From: an uncultured Pelagibacteraceae bacterium
GTDB taxonomy: Bacteria > Pseudomonadota > Alphaproteobacteria > Pelagibacterales > Pelagibacteraceae
Assembly: GCA_902532565.1 (NCBI GenBank)
Contig: CACAIR010000005.1
Span: 1 to 59,866 of the forward strand
Direction: 5' to 3'
DNA length: 59,866 nucleotides
The notes under the pieces were generated by a model. The model was given only the letters and a program-made list of their open reading frames with translations. It had not been told where the DNA came from and made no database searches. Both the position numbers and the translations under genes were made by a program. Positions 42,019-50,308 of the stretch are shown here, in pieces; within the stretch, counting starts at the first letter, position 1; every line of letters starts with the position of its first letter.

Positions 42019-43347
42019 ATGACAGACATATTCTCTTTAAGCTTAGAAGAATTAAGTGAAAAAATAAAGAGCGGTCAACTTACATCAGTTGAGGTTTGTG
42101 AAACGTATGTAGAGAGAATAAAAAAGTTTGATAAAGATATAAAAGCCTGGGCACATTTTGATAGGAAGGTTTTGTTAGAAAAAGCAACTGAAGCAGATGA
42201 ACATAGAAGGGCAGGTAAACCCACAGGTTCTCTTCATGGAGTGCCAATAGCAGTTAAAGATATAATTGGAACTGTTGACATGCCAACTGAGTGTGGAACC
42301 GTCATTAGAAAAGGTAAATCTTATTCACAAAATGCTGAAATAATTGATTTGCTTCATACATCAGGAGCAATTGTTATGGGTAAAACAGCAACTTCAGAAC
42401 TTGCTTATTTGGGCCCACCACCAACCACAAATCCACATGATAAAAGTAGAACACCAGGTGGTTCATCAAGTGGATCAGCTGCCTCTGTTGCCTCCTTTAT
42501 GGCACCAGCTTCTATTGGCTCTCAAACAGGTGGATCTATAATTAGACCAGCATCTTACTGTGGGGTTGTTGGTTACAAACCAAGTTATGGACTTATTTCA
42601 AGAAATGGTGTTTTGAGAACATCATATAATTTAGACCAAATTGGTATGTTTGGTCGTAAGGTTGAAGATGTAGCTATGCTAGCGAAAGTTTTGATTAAAA
42701 AAGATAAATATGACCCAGCTACAATTCACTATTCAACAGAAAATATTTTATTAGAAACAAAAAAAGGTCCAATATTTGAGCCTAAGTTTATTTTTTATAA
42801 AACTGATCATTGGAAAATAATTGATAAAAAATCAAGAGAGGCTTTTGAGTATTTTATTAAATCTTTCAAAAAAAATATTGAGATTTTTGATACTCCATCG
42901 TATTTCAAAGATATACACAAATATCATCAGATTATTCATGAAACTGATTTAGCTAATAATTTCTCAATTTATTATAAAAAGTATAAAAAAAAACTTTCTA
43001 AATTTATGCAGGATGCTATTTCGAACGGAAATAAGTACACTGCTAAAGAGTATGCTGAGGCAATTGATTTTATGAAAAGAAGCTACGAGTCTTATGAGGA
43101 AGTATTTGAGGATTATCATGGAGTTTTGTCCCCATCCAGCCCCGGTGTTGCACCAAAAGGCTTAAAAAGCACTGGAACAGCGGAATTTAATAAAGTTTGG
43201 TCTTATCTTGGAACACCATGTATTTCACTGCCTTTACTTGAGGGAGAAAATAATTTACCATTAGGGGTTCAATTAATTGGCAATAAATATGACGATCACA
43301 GATTTTTGGGAACTGCTAAATGGTTAGAGAAAAAATGTCAGGAATAA
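42019..43347 (+). CDS. Amidase signature family hydrolase
   Basis: The 442-residue protein carries the Ser-cisSer-Lys triad of amidase signature enzymes: Lys80 in GVPIAVKDIIG, Ser149 in TPGGSSSGSAA and nucleophile Ser173 in GSQTGGSIIRPASYCGVVG, with the expected spacing of 24 residues between the two Ser. The C-terminal part has TPCISLPLLEGENNLPLGVQ. It is not GatA: it lacks gatB/gatC neighbours and sits directly after the TRAP transporter. It probably releases ammonia from an imported amide. No signal peptide is present, so it works in the cytoplasm. Confidence 0.92.
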   Translation: MTDIFSLSLEELSEKIKSGQLTSVEVCETYVERIKKFDKDIKAWAHFDRKVLLEKATEADEHRRAGKPTGSLHGVPIAVKDIIGTVDMPTECGTVIRKGKSYSQNAEIIDLLHTSGAIVMGKTATSELAYLGPPPTTNPHDKSRTPGGSSSGSAASVASFMAPASIGSQTGGSIIRPASYCGVVGYKPSYGLISRNGVLRTSYNLDQIGMFGRKVEDVAMLAKVLIKKDKYDPATIHYSTENILLETKKGPIFEPKFIFYKTDHWKIIDKKSREAFEYFIKSFKKNIEIFDTPSYFKDIHKYHQIIHETDLANNFSIYYKKYKKKLSKFMQDAISNGNKYTAKEYAEAIDFMKRSYESYEEVFEDYHGVLSPSSPGVAPKGLKSTGTAEFNKVWSYLGTPCISLPLLEGENNLPLGVQLIGNKYDDHRFLGTAKWLEKKCQE

Positions 43348-43351
43348 TCGT

Positions 43352-43528
43352 ATGAATAAAATAACAACAGTAATAGGTTTATCGTTTGCTGTTTTCTTTT
43401 TAGTTGGTTTGGCAACAACGCTCACTAAATCAATGATGATAGGTTTTCTCGATGTGTTGCCAGTTTATATTTTAATGGCTGCTGCTATCATTATGATGAT
43501 TTATGAAGCCTTTTTTGATAAAAGTTAA
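43352..43528 (+). CDS. 58-residue two-helix membrane protein
   Basis: An ATG at 43352, four bases after the amidase stop, opens 58 codons ending with TAA at 43528. The product begins MNKITTVIGLSFAVFFLVGL and has two hydrophobic segments (about residues 6-23 and 32-51) joined by a short polar turn (TLTKSMMIGFLD). It ends YEAFFDKS. Without it a 190-base gap would remain in a genome with almost no gaps, which supports it as a real gene. I do not recognise a family. Its place suggests an accessory membrane subunit for the TRAP/amidase unit. Confidence 0.65.
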   Translation: MNKITTVIGLSFAVFFLVGLATTLTKSMMIGFLDVLPVYILMAAAIIMMIYEAFFDKS

Positions 43529-43539
43529 TTTCAATTAAA

Positions 43540-44445
43540 TTGATTAACTTGAAAAAAAATTTTTTTTCATTTTCCTTATTATTTATTCAACCTATTTTCA
43601 TGGCAAGTAATCTTGTTGTGGCAAGAGGTGGTGTTGAGTTTGTCCCTCCAATATCGTTAGCTTTTTGGAGATGGACACTAGTTTTTTTAATATTATTACC
43701 TTTTACGTATGTAACATTAAAGAAAAATTTAAAAATCATAAAAAAGGAATACAAAAAATTATTTTTTTTAGGTTCAATGGGATGTGGAGTATGCGGAGCC
43801 TTTCCATTTTTAGCAGGTGAAACTACAACAGTTATAAATATGGGAATTATTTATACATCTTCACCTGTGTTTATAATTTTGATTTCATACTTTTTTTTTC
43901 ATGAAAAAATAAATTTCACAAAAATAATGGGATTAATTGCTTGTTTAATAGGTGTTTTTACAATCATTATAAAAGGAGATTTAAATTTACTAATTAATTT
44001 ACAATTTACAATTGGTGATTTATGGATGTTGGCTGCTGCAATTGGATGGGCATTATATTCAATTTATTTATTTTATTGGAATTCAGAACTAAAAATTTTT
44101 GAAAGATTTACTTTAATATCATTTTTTGGAGCTTTAAGTTTATTACCATTCTATATTAGTGAAGAAATATTTTATAAACAGACTGATTTTATACCTGAAT
44201 TTTACTTCTGGGTAATTTTTGCTGCTATTTCACCGGGAATAATAGCTTTTACACTTTATACAGTTGCTCAAAAAAAATTAGGCGCGTCTTTAACAGGATT
44301 TACTCTTTATGTTTTTACAGTTTATGGAGCAATTTATGGGTACTTTTTATTTAATGAAAAATTCGAAAATTATCATTTCATTGGAACGATATTGGTATTT
44401 TTTGGCATATACTTAGCGAAAAAAAAAAATGTTAAAAAAGTTTAG
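43540..44445 (+). CDS. EamA/DMT-family transporter
   Basis: The 301-residue inner-membrane protein has about ten hydrophobic segments in two repeated EamA halves. ISLAFWRWTLVFLILLPF and FLAGETTTVINMGIIYTSSP lie in the first; GDLWMLAAAIGWALYSIY and SPGIIAFTLYTVAQKKLGA lie in the second, with the usual Glu-rich end FLFNEKFENYHFIGTILV. DMT proteins export or import metabolites; the substrate is unknown. It appears to start with TTG (43540), as no ATG precedes the first helix. The next gene overlaps it by 17 bases. Confidence 0.9.
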   Translation: MINLKKNFFSFSLLFIQPIFMASNLVVARGGVEFVPPISLAFWRWTLVFLILLPFTYVTLKKNLKIIKKEYKKLFFLGSMGCGVCGAFPFLAGETTTVINMGIIYTSSPVFIILISYFFFHEKINFTKIMGLIACLIGVFTIIIKGDLNLLINLQFTIGDLWMLAAAIGWALYSIYLFYWNSELKIFERFTLISFFGALSLLPFYISEEIFYKQTDFIPEFYFWVIFAAISPGIIAFTLYTVAQKKLGASLTGFTLYVFTVYGAIYGYFLFNEKFENYHFIGTILVFFGIYLAKKKNVKKV

Positions 44446-45247
44446 GAATAGTTTGTTGTTATTCTTTCAAATAATTATTTTTGTTTATTTTTTAATCTTA
44501 GTTTTTTTATATTTTTATCAGAGAAATTTATTATATCACCCGAATGAAAATAACTATTCTGGTGATCAAATATCAGTCCTTATTGAAAAAGTAAAAATCA
44601 ATACGAAGGATAATATTGAATTATTGGGCTGGTTTCATAAAAAAGACTTACAAAAATATAAAACAGTTTTATTTTTTCATGGAAACGCTGGCTCACTTGG
44701 AAATAGAATTCATAAATTAAACCATTTCAATAACATGGATGTCAACTTTTTAATAATTGCTTGGAGAGGGTTCAGCGGTAATAATGGTAAACCATCTGAA
44801 GAAGGTCTTTATGAAGATGGAAGAAGTGCAATCAATTGGCTAATTAAAAAAGGCGTAAAAGAGACAAACATTGTTATTTATGGTGAGTCATTAGGAACTG
44901 GCGTTGCAACTCATTTGTCACAAAATAAAAATTTTGCAGGCGTTGTGTTGGAAACCCCTTTTACTTCTATGATTGATGCAGCTAAAGTATTTTATCCCTA
45001 CATACCTGTAAGTTTTTTATTGAAAGATAAATTTGATAATAAAAACAAAATTAAGAATATAAACGCTCCTGTTTTAATAATGCATGGCGAAGCTGATCAA
45101 ATAGTTCCATTTTTTATGGGAAAGAAAATGTACGAAATAGCAAATGAACCAAAATATTCTTATTTTACAAAACATGACAATCATATGATGGAGTATGACG
45201 AAAATCTTGTTAAAGCTCTAAATTTATTTTTAAAAAGTTTAAATTAA
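44429..45247 (+). CDS. Membrane-anchored alpha/beta hydrolase (BEM46/ABHD13-like)
   Basis: The 272-residue protein has an N-terminal membrane anchor (residues 7-29) and a hydrolase domain: oxyanion segment VLFFHGNAGSLGNR, WRGFSGNNGKPSEEG, nucleophile elbow YGESLGTGVA, acid in MHGEADQIVPF and His in KHDNHMMEY. Layout and motifs match the BEM46 family of serine hydrolases. The substrate may be a lipid or thioester, but is not known. It overlaps the EamA gene by 17 bases. Confidence 0.9.
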   Translation: MLKKFRNSLLLFFQIIIFVYFLILVFLYFYQRNLLYHPNENNYSGDQISVLIEKVKINTKDNIELLGWFHKKDLQKYKTVLFFHGNAGSLGNRIHKLNHFNNMDVNFLIIAWRGFSGNNGKPSEEGLYEDGRSAINWLIKKGVKETNIVIYGESLGTGVATHLSQNKNFAGVVLETPFTSMIDAAKVFYPYIPVSFLLKDKFDNKNKIKNINAPVLIMHGEADQIVPFFMGKKMYEIANEPKYSYFTKHDNHMMEYDENLVKALNLFLKSLN

Positions 45248-45296
45248 GCCACAATCTCAACAAATATACTTCAGAATTTAATTTTATTAAAAAATA

Positions 45297-45860
45297 ATGA
45301 AAAGTTTGTTTTTTTTATTTATTACAGTCTTTATTTTTATTACTAACGTTAATTCACAAGACGAATTTTATCAACCAGATGATTTATTTCATATAGATCA
45401 TATGGACTCACATAGCAAAGAGTTTAGCTTATATTTTAAAGGTAGAGAAAAATCTATATTAGCTAGAGGCGAAAATGACAATTATATAAATGATTATCCC
45501 AAAGATCTTTATATTTATAATCATTTAACCAAGCTCACTTCACCTTTAATTTCTTATGAGTGGTTTCCTTCACAAGCTAGATATTTTTTACAAGAATATG
45601 ATTTTCCTGTATTTCCAGATGATTTTGCATATTATTTATTAAAAGATGACAATACATTAGTAATGATTAGTGCTGTAAAAAGTCTAAATGTTAATTTCAA
45701 ATATGATATAGCTAGAAAAAAACTAGAACTTTATCCTACCACTGGTAACTTTGATTTTATAATCTCATCATTTTCAAAAGATTGTGGTCACTATAAATTT
45801 GATGAGAATTATAAATGTAGTATCTATAAACCTTTGATATCTAGCAATTTAATTAATTAA
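45297..45860 (+). CDS. Secreted protein of unknown function
   Basis: I do not recognise a family. The 187-residue protein starts with a signal peptide (KSLFFLFITVFIFITNVNSQ). The mature part is rich in aromatic and acidic residues (DEFYQPDDLFHIDHMDSHS) and has two Cys near the end (KDCGHYKFDENYKCSIY), probably a disulfide. It follows the alpha/beta hydrolase by 49 bases. Its stop overlaps the ftsY stop region by eight bases. Confidence 0.75.
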   Translation: MKSLFFLFITVFIFITNVNSQDEFYQPDDLFHIDHMDSHSKEFSLYFKGREKSILARGENDNYINDYPKDLYIYNHLTKLTSPLISYEWFPSQARYFLQEYDFPVFPDDFAYYLLKDDNTLVMISAVKSLNVNFKYDIARKKLELYPTTGNFDFIISSFSKDCGHYKFDENYKCSIYKPLISSNLIN

Positions 45861-46770
45861 TTTGAGTAAAAGCTTCAGCGAATTTTTTTGCCTCAAATAT
45901 CTGTAAGTCGTCCTCTTTTTCACCTAAGCCCAGTGCAATAATTGAAATTTCATATTTTTTTGCTAACGCTAATAAAATACCTCCTTTAGCTGTCCCATCT
46001 AATTTTGTCATCACAATACCTGTTATTGGGATAATTTTATTAAATTCTTCTACTTGATTTAATACATTTTGTCCTGAAGTTGCATCTAAAACTAAAATAA
46101 CATTGTGAGGTGCCTTAGGATCTACTTTTTTTGTTACATTTGCTATCTTTTTATACTCTTCCATTAAATTTTTTTTATTCTGGAGTCTTCCCGCAGTATC
46201 TATTAAGACTTGATCAAAATTATTTTTAATAGCTTCATCCACAGCCTTAAAAGCAACTGAAGCAGGATCAGCTCCTTGAGATGATTTTACTATTTGAACA
46301 TCTACTTTACTTGCCCAATTTTCTAGTTGCTCAATTGCAGCGGCACGAAATGTATCTGAAGCTGCAAACATGACTTTACTGCCGTTAGTCTTCAATATTT
46401 TTCCTATTTTACCGATAGTTGTTGTTTTACCAACGCCGTTCACACCAGAAATTAACGTTGCATTGAGATTTTCTTTTTTCTCAAAAAAGGATTTATTTTC
46501 TAAGGGTGTCATCAAAGAAATTATATATTCTTTTAAAATAGAGTTTATCTCTTTAGATAGATTTTTATTTGGATCAATTTTTTTCTTAGAAATTATTTCT
46601 TTTATTTCAGATGCAGCCTCAACTCCCACATCTGATCGAATTAAAAATTCCTGAATTTTATTTAAGCTTTCGTCATTAATTTCTTTTTTTACAATTATTT
46701 CTTTAAGTCCAGATGTAAACGCTGATGCACTTTTCTTAAATCCGATTTTAAATTTATCAAAGATTCCCAT
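45853..46770 (-). CDS. ftsY: Signal recognition particle receptor FtsY
   Basis: FtsY is the membrane-associated SRP GTPase that receives ribosome-Ffh complexes. The 305-residue protein has a four-helix N domain and the G domain with ISGVNGVGKTTTIGKI (G1), AASDTFRAAAIEQLENWA, VLIDTAGRLQNKKNL (G3), VMTKLDGTAKGG (G4) and LGLGEKEDDLQIF. The acidic A domain of enterobacteria is missing, as in most alphaproteobacteria. It shares one base with dapF (46770) and stands in a minus-strand unit opposite ffh. Confidence 0.97.
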   Translation of the reverse strand: MGIFDKFKIGFKKSASAFTSGLKEIIVKKEINDESLNKIQEFLIRSDVGVEAASEIKEIISKKKIDPNKNLSKEINSILKEYIISLMTPLENKSFFEKKENLNATLISGVNGVGKTTTIGKIGKILKTNGSKVMFAASDTFRAAAIEQLENWASKVDVQIVKSSQGADPASVAFKAVDEAIKNNFDQVLIDTAGRLQNKKNLMEEYKKIANVTKKVDPKAPHNVILVLDATSGQNVLNQVEEFNKIIPITGIVMTKLDGTAKGGILLALAKKYEISIIALGLGEKEDDLQIFEAKKFAEAFTQIN

Positions 46771-47594
46771 TACAATTTTATCTTTATTTCTTTAATATCT
46801 GAAACAGGTCCTTTCATGTGAATAGAGTTATTTTCATCTATTGAAATTGATAATTTTCCAGTTGCAAACTCTATATCAGTTTTATTTTCTGTAAGATTAT
46901 TTAATTTACCTGCATATGCTGTAGCACACGCTGCAGTTCCACAAGCTTTAGTAAGACCAACTCCTCTTTCCCAAACTTTTACTTTGATCAAATTTTTATT
47001 AAAAATTTGTGCAATTGTTACGTTACATTTCTCTGGGAAGATTTCATGATTTTCTATCTCAGGGCCAATTTTTTCTATATTGAAATCCCCAATTCTTTTT
47101 ACAAAAAAAACAATATGTGGGTTACCCACATTAATTGCAGTACCACCTAAGTACTCATTATTATTTGTATCAATAATTTTGATATTTAAGTTCTTTGTAT
47201 CCATTTCTTTTGATAAAGGTATTTGATCCCATTTTAACTTTGCTTTACCAATTTCTGTTGTAACAATTTTTTTTTCTAAAATTTCAGATTTTAATTTTCC
47301 AGATAGCGTATTCAAAATTATTAATTTGTTATTTTTTTCATTTGAAATCAAATTTGCAACACATCTAGTTCCATTTCCACATGCCCCAGACTCTCCTCCA
47401 TTTGAATTAAAAAATCTTAAACTTGCATCTGCAGAACTATCTGGCTCAATAAATATTAGTTGATCACAGCCAATAAAATTTCTGTCACAAATTTTAACTA
47501 TTTGATCCTTCGTCAAATTGGTAATTTTTTCTCTATTATCGATTATCACAAAATCATTACCCAATCCGTCCATTTTAAAAGCTTTGATGTCCAT
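46770..47594 (-). CDS. dapF: Diaminopimelate epimerase
   Basis: DapF converts LL- to meso-diaminopimelate for lysine and peptidoglycan synthesis. The 274-residue protein starts FKMDGLGNDFVIID and carries both catalytic Cys: one in GESGACGNGTRCVA near residue 73, the other in TKACGTAACATAYAG near 217. VGNPHIVFF and ERGVGLT are further family marks. In alphaproteobacteria dapF is often upstream of ftsY, as here. The 161 bases between it and ffh contain a strongly folded region. Confidence 0.97.
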   Translation of the reverse strand: MDIKAFKMDGLGNDFVIIDNREKITNLTKDQIVKICDRNFIGCDQLIFIEPDSSADASLRFFNSNGGESGACGNGTRCVANLISNEKNNKLIILNTLSGKLKSEILEKKIVTTEIGKAKLKWDQIPLSKEMDTKNLNIKIIDTNNNEYLGGTAINVGNPHIVFFVKRIGDFNIEKIGPEIENHEIFPEKCNVTIAQIFNKNLIKVKVWERGVGLTKACGTAACATAYAGKLNNLTENKTDIEFATGKLSISIDENNSIHMKGPVSDIKEIKIKL

Positions 47595-47646
47595 ATATAG
47601 TTATTTAACTTATTTATTGACTTTTTGAACCTCTATTATAGTTTGT

Positions 47647-47741
47647 GGCAGTTTCCGCAAAAACATTAAATTTGCGGTGTCTTTGGAAACAAAGAGATCG
47701 ACACTAGTCAGCGAGGGTTCGCCCACTAGTGGGATTACTGC
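47647..47741 (+). ncRNA. Predicted multi-branched structured RNA / 5' leader of ffh
   Basis: About 95 bases fold into a cloverleaf-like form. The closing stem is gcagt (47648-47652) with actgc (47737-47741). Hairpin 1 is ccgcaaa (47655-47661) with tttgcgg (47671-47677). Hairpin 2 is tctttg (47680-47685), a GAAA tetraloop, and caaaga (47690-47695). Hairpin 3 is cactagt (47702-47708) with actagtg (47725-47731), enclosing ggg-TTCG-ccc and a six-base bulge, extendable by atc-gat. It ends 14 bases before the ffh ATG. It lacks the GGAAGGAAGC core of SRP RNA and is not a tRNA. It is either a cis-regulatory leader or a separate small RNA. Confidence 0.6.
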
Positions 47742-47755
47742 TGTGTGTAATAAAT

Positions 47756-49114
47756 ATGTTTGAAAATTTAACAAATAAATTTGAGGAAGTTTTTTCCTCT
47801 CTAAAAAAAGCTCCATCACTTGATGAAAATCAGGTTGATGAAGGATTAAGAGGAATAAGACAAGCTTTATTAGAAGCTGATGTGTCCCTTGAAGTTGCTA
47901 AAGATTTTATTGAAAAGGTTAAACCAAAAGCCTTAGGTCAAGAAATTATTAGATCAACGTCACCTGGTGATATGGTGGTAAAGATTGTCTATGATGAATT
48001 AGTAAATCTTTTAGGTGAAAAAAATAATGATGTAAATTTAAATGCTGTACCACCAGTGCCAATGATGCTGGTCGGGTTACAAGGTTCTGGTAAAACAACA
48101 ACAACTGCTAAACTTGCTAGATATTTAGAGAATACAAAAAAAAAGAAAGTAATGATGGTCAGTTTAGATATTTACAGACCAGCCGCTCAAGAACAGCTAA
48201 AATCTTTGGGTGAACAAAATAATATATTAACTCTCCCAATAATTGAAGGTCAACAACCCAGTGATATTTGTCAAAGAGCAATTAGTGCAGCAAACTTGAA
48301 TGGTGCAGATATTATCTTGTTCGATACTGCTGGTAGAACACAAATAGATTTGCAGATGATGAGTGAAATTAAACAAATTGAAAATACCATCAAACCGGCA
48401 GAGACGTTTTTAGTTGCTGACTCGCTTACTGGACAAGTAGCTGCATCAGTTGCAAAAGAATTTAATAATACAGTAAATTTATCTGGAATTATTTTAACGA
48501 GAGCAGATGGTGATGCGAGAGGCGGAGCTGCCGTAAGTATGAAATTTGTTTCACAGGTTCCAATTAAATTTTTAGGTATTGGTGAAAAGATTGAAAATCT
48601 TGAAGTTTTTCACCCAGATAGAATTGCAAATAGAATTCTTGGGATGGGAGATATAGTTTCTCTTGTTGAAAAAGCAGCCCAAGATCTTGGGGAAGAAAAT
48701 ATAAAAAAAACAGAGGAAAATTTAAAAAAAGGACAATTCTCTATGCAAGATTATTTAACTCAACTAAGGCAAATGAAAAAAATGGGAGGGATAGAAGGCA
48801 TCATGTCTTTCATGCCAGGAGTTTCAAAGGTTAAATCTCAAATGGATTCAGCGGGTATTGATGAGAGTGTTATTACAAAAAATGAGGCTATAATTTTATC
48901 AATGACCAAAAAAGAGAGAGAGAACCCAAAAATAATTAACGGTTCTAGAAAAAAAAGAATTGTTAATGGTTCAGGAACTGATCCAGCCACTATCAATAAA
49001 TTGTTAAAACAATTTAAAATGATGTCTGAAATGATGAAAAAAATGTCAAAAGGAAATCTGAAAGGTATGTCTGATAAAGGAATACCTCCAGAATTATTTA
49101 ATCAATTAAAATAA
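47756..49114 (+). CDS. ffh: Signal recognition particle protein Ffh
   Basis: Ffh binds signal peptides and SRP RNA for co-translational membrane targeting. From the ATG at 47756 the 452-residue protein has the N domain (MFENLTNKFEEVFSSLKK), G domain (VGLQGSGKTTTTAKLARYL, SLDIYRPAAQEQL, LFDTAGRTQIDLQ, LTRADGDARGGAA, GIGEKIENLEVF) and the Met-rich M domain with FMPGVSKVKSQM, the RNA-binding NGSRKKRIVNGSG, and FKMMSEMMKKMSKG. A GTG at 47729 is in frame but lies inside hairpin 3 of the upstream RNA structure and adds no domain residues. No clear ribosome-binding site is seen before the ATG, which makes control by the RNA structure plausible. Confidence 0.97.
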   Translation: MFENLTNKFEEVFSSLKKAPSLDENQVDEGLRGIRQALLEADVSLEVAKDFIEKVKPKALGQEIIRSTSPGDMVVKIVYDELVNLLGEKNNDVNLNAVPPVPMMLVGLQGSGKTTTTAKLARYLENTKKKKVMMVSLDIYRPAAQEQLKSLGEQNNILTLPIIEGQQPSDICQRAISAANLNGADIILFDTAGRTQIDLQMMSEIKQIENTIKPAETFLVADSLTGQVAASVAKEFNNTVNLSGIILTRADGDARGGAAVSMKFVSQVPIKFLGIGEKIENLEVFHPDRIANRILGMGDIVSLVEKAAQDLGEENIKKTEENLKKGQFSMQDYLTQLRQMKKMGGIEGIMSFMPGVSKVKSQMDSAGIDESVITKNEAIILSMTKKERENPKIINGSRKKRIVNGSGTDPATINKLLKQFKMMSEMMKKMSKGNLKGMSDKGIPPELFNQLK

Positions 49115-49127
49115 AAAAGGAGAGTAA

Positions 49128-49607
49128 ATGTTAAAATTAAGATTATCTAGAGGTGGCACAAAAAAGAGGCCCTTTTATAAGGTTGTTGTAGCCGACAGTC
49201 GATTTGCAAGGGATGGTAGATTTATAGAGAAAGTAGGTTTCTTTAATCCCTTGTTGCCAAAAGAAAAAAAAGAAAGAATTGGATTAGAGGCTGAAAGAAT
49301 AAAATATTGGTTGGGTCAAGGTGCGCAACCTACAACAAGAGTAGCTAGAATTTTAGGTGAGAATGAATTGATGCCTATGCCTGCTAATGGAAATAATCCA
49401 CAAAAAGCAATTCCAAAAAAAGATAGAAAAAAAGAAGTTACAGAAGAGACTAAAAATGAAGAGTCTCCAAAAGCAGAAGCTAAAAAAGAGGAAGCTCCAA
49501 AAGCAGAAGCTAAAAAAGAGGAAGCTCCAAAAGCAGAAGCTCCAAAAGCAGAAGCTAAAAAAGAGGAAGCTCCAAAAGCAGAAGCTAAAAAGGAAGAGAA
49601 GAAATAA
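49128..49607 (+). CDS. rpsP: 30S ribosomal protein bS16 with a repetitive charged C-terminal tail
   Basis: The first 90 or so residues are a normal S16 ([59 protein letters not shown]). The remaining 65 residues are an Ala/Glu/Lys/Pro tail built from repeats of [10 protein letters not shown]. Total length is 159 residues against about 80-90 in many bacteria. The tail is probably disordered. It is preceded by a strong ribosome-binding site (aaggaga). trmD follows after 14 bases, with no rimM between. Confidence 0.95.
   Translation: MLKLRLSRGGTKKRPFYKVVVADSRFARDGRFIEKVGFFNPLLPKEKKERIGLEAERIKYWLGQGAQPTTRVARILGENELMPMPANGNNPQKAIPKKDRKKEVTEETKNEESPKAEAKKEEAPKAEAKKEEAPKAEAPKAEAKKEEAPKAEAKKEEKK
49466..49600 (+). 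repeat. Tandem 30-base repeats in the rpsP tail
   Basis: Three exact 30-base units, each starting tccaaaagcagaagctaaaa, lie at 49466-49495, 49496-49525 and 49541-49570. A half unit (15 bases) sits at 49526-49540 and a diverged unit at 49571-49600. The repeat is in frame and encodes [20 protein letters not shown]. Exact copies suggest recent slippage and likely length differences between strains. Confidence 0.95.
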
Positions 49608-49621
49608 AGTAAAGGAGATCA

Positions 49622-50308
49622 ATGTTGCACACTCAAGTATTTACACTTTATCCAGATATTTTTCCTGGGCCTTTAGGGAAAGGTCTTTACGGAAAAGCAA
49701 TGTCTAAAAAATTGTGGAGTTTGAATGTGATAAATATAAGAGATGCAGCTACAGACAAACATAAAACAGTTGATGATACTCCTTATGGTGGCGGAACAGG
49801 CATGTTATTAAAACCAGACGTTTTAGCAAATTCTATAGATCGAAACATAAATAAAGGAGATAGGATTTTGTATCTTTCACCGAAAGGTAAAGTATTTAAT
49901 CAAAAACTTGCGCAAGATCTATCATTAGAAAAATCATTTTCATTAATTTGTGGTCATTTTGAAGGAGTTGATGAGAGAGTATTATCTACAAGAAATATTG
50001 AGGAGGTTAGTGTTGGGGACTATGTATTATCAGGCGGAGAAACTGCTGCGTTAGTAGTGCTTGATAGTGTATTGAGACTTTTACCTGGAGTATTAGGGAA
50101 TGATAAATCAGCTTCAGAAGAAACTTTTGAAAATGGCCTTTTGGAGTATCCACAATATACCAAACCTCAGATTTGGGAGGAAAAATCAGTTCCAGACGTG
50201 TTATTATCTGGTGATCACGCTAGAATTAAAGACTGGCGTTTATCTCAATCTGAGGCTATAACACGCGACCGAAGACCAGATTTATGGCATAAATATAAGA
50301 AGAATTAA
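49622..50308 (+). CDS. trmD: tRNA (guanine-N1)-methyltransferase TrmD
   Basis: TrmD methylates G37 of tRNAs reading CNN codons, using SAM, and prevents frameshifting. The 228-residue protein begins [15 protein letters not shown] and contains [16 protein letters not shown], the SPOUT-knot segment [48 protein letters not shown] and [14 protein letters not shown]. All are canonical. It lies between rpsP and rplS as in most bacteria. Confidence 0.97.
   Translation: MLHTQVFTLYPDIFPGPLGKGLYGKAMSKKLWSLNVINIRDAATDKHKTVDDTPYGGGTGMLLKPDVLANSIDRNINKGDRILYLSPKGKVFNQKLAQDLSLEKSFSLICGHFEGVDERVLSTRNIEEVSVGDYVLSGGETAALVVLDSVLRLLPGVLGNDKSASEETFENGLLEYPQYTKPQIWEEKSVPDVLLSGDHARIKDWRLSQSEAITRDRRPDLWHKYKKN

Noticed and set aside
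42019-43347. Amidase as GatA (Glu-tRNA amidotransferase subunit)
   Set aside because: No gatB or gatC is adjacent, the context is a TRAP transporter, and the sequence beyond the triad is not GatA-like.
47641-47755. Could the folded region before ffh be the SRP RNA (ffs) or a tRNA?
   Set aside because: Neither strand contains the GGAAGGAAGC-type core of SRP RNA domain IV, and the form is branched rather than one long hairpin. It has no proper T-arm, anticodon arm or CCA-side acceptor pairing for a tRNA.
47610-47819. A 69-codon open frame on the minus strand across the same region
   Set aside because: It overlaps the ffh start and the folded RNA, has no family features, and its sequence is the antisense of those elements.
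49466-49600. Repeats in rpsP as a CRISPR array
   Set aside because: The repeats are directly adjacent with no unique spacers, and they are in frame and coding.
49353-49707. Long open frames in other phases across the rpsP tail (a Phe/Ser/Cys-rich one antisense, a Lys/Gln-rich one on the plus strand)
   Set aside because: They are by-products of the 30-base repeat, which is free of stops in several frames; composition is implausible for real proteins and they overlap rpsP and trmD.
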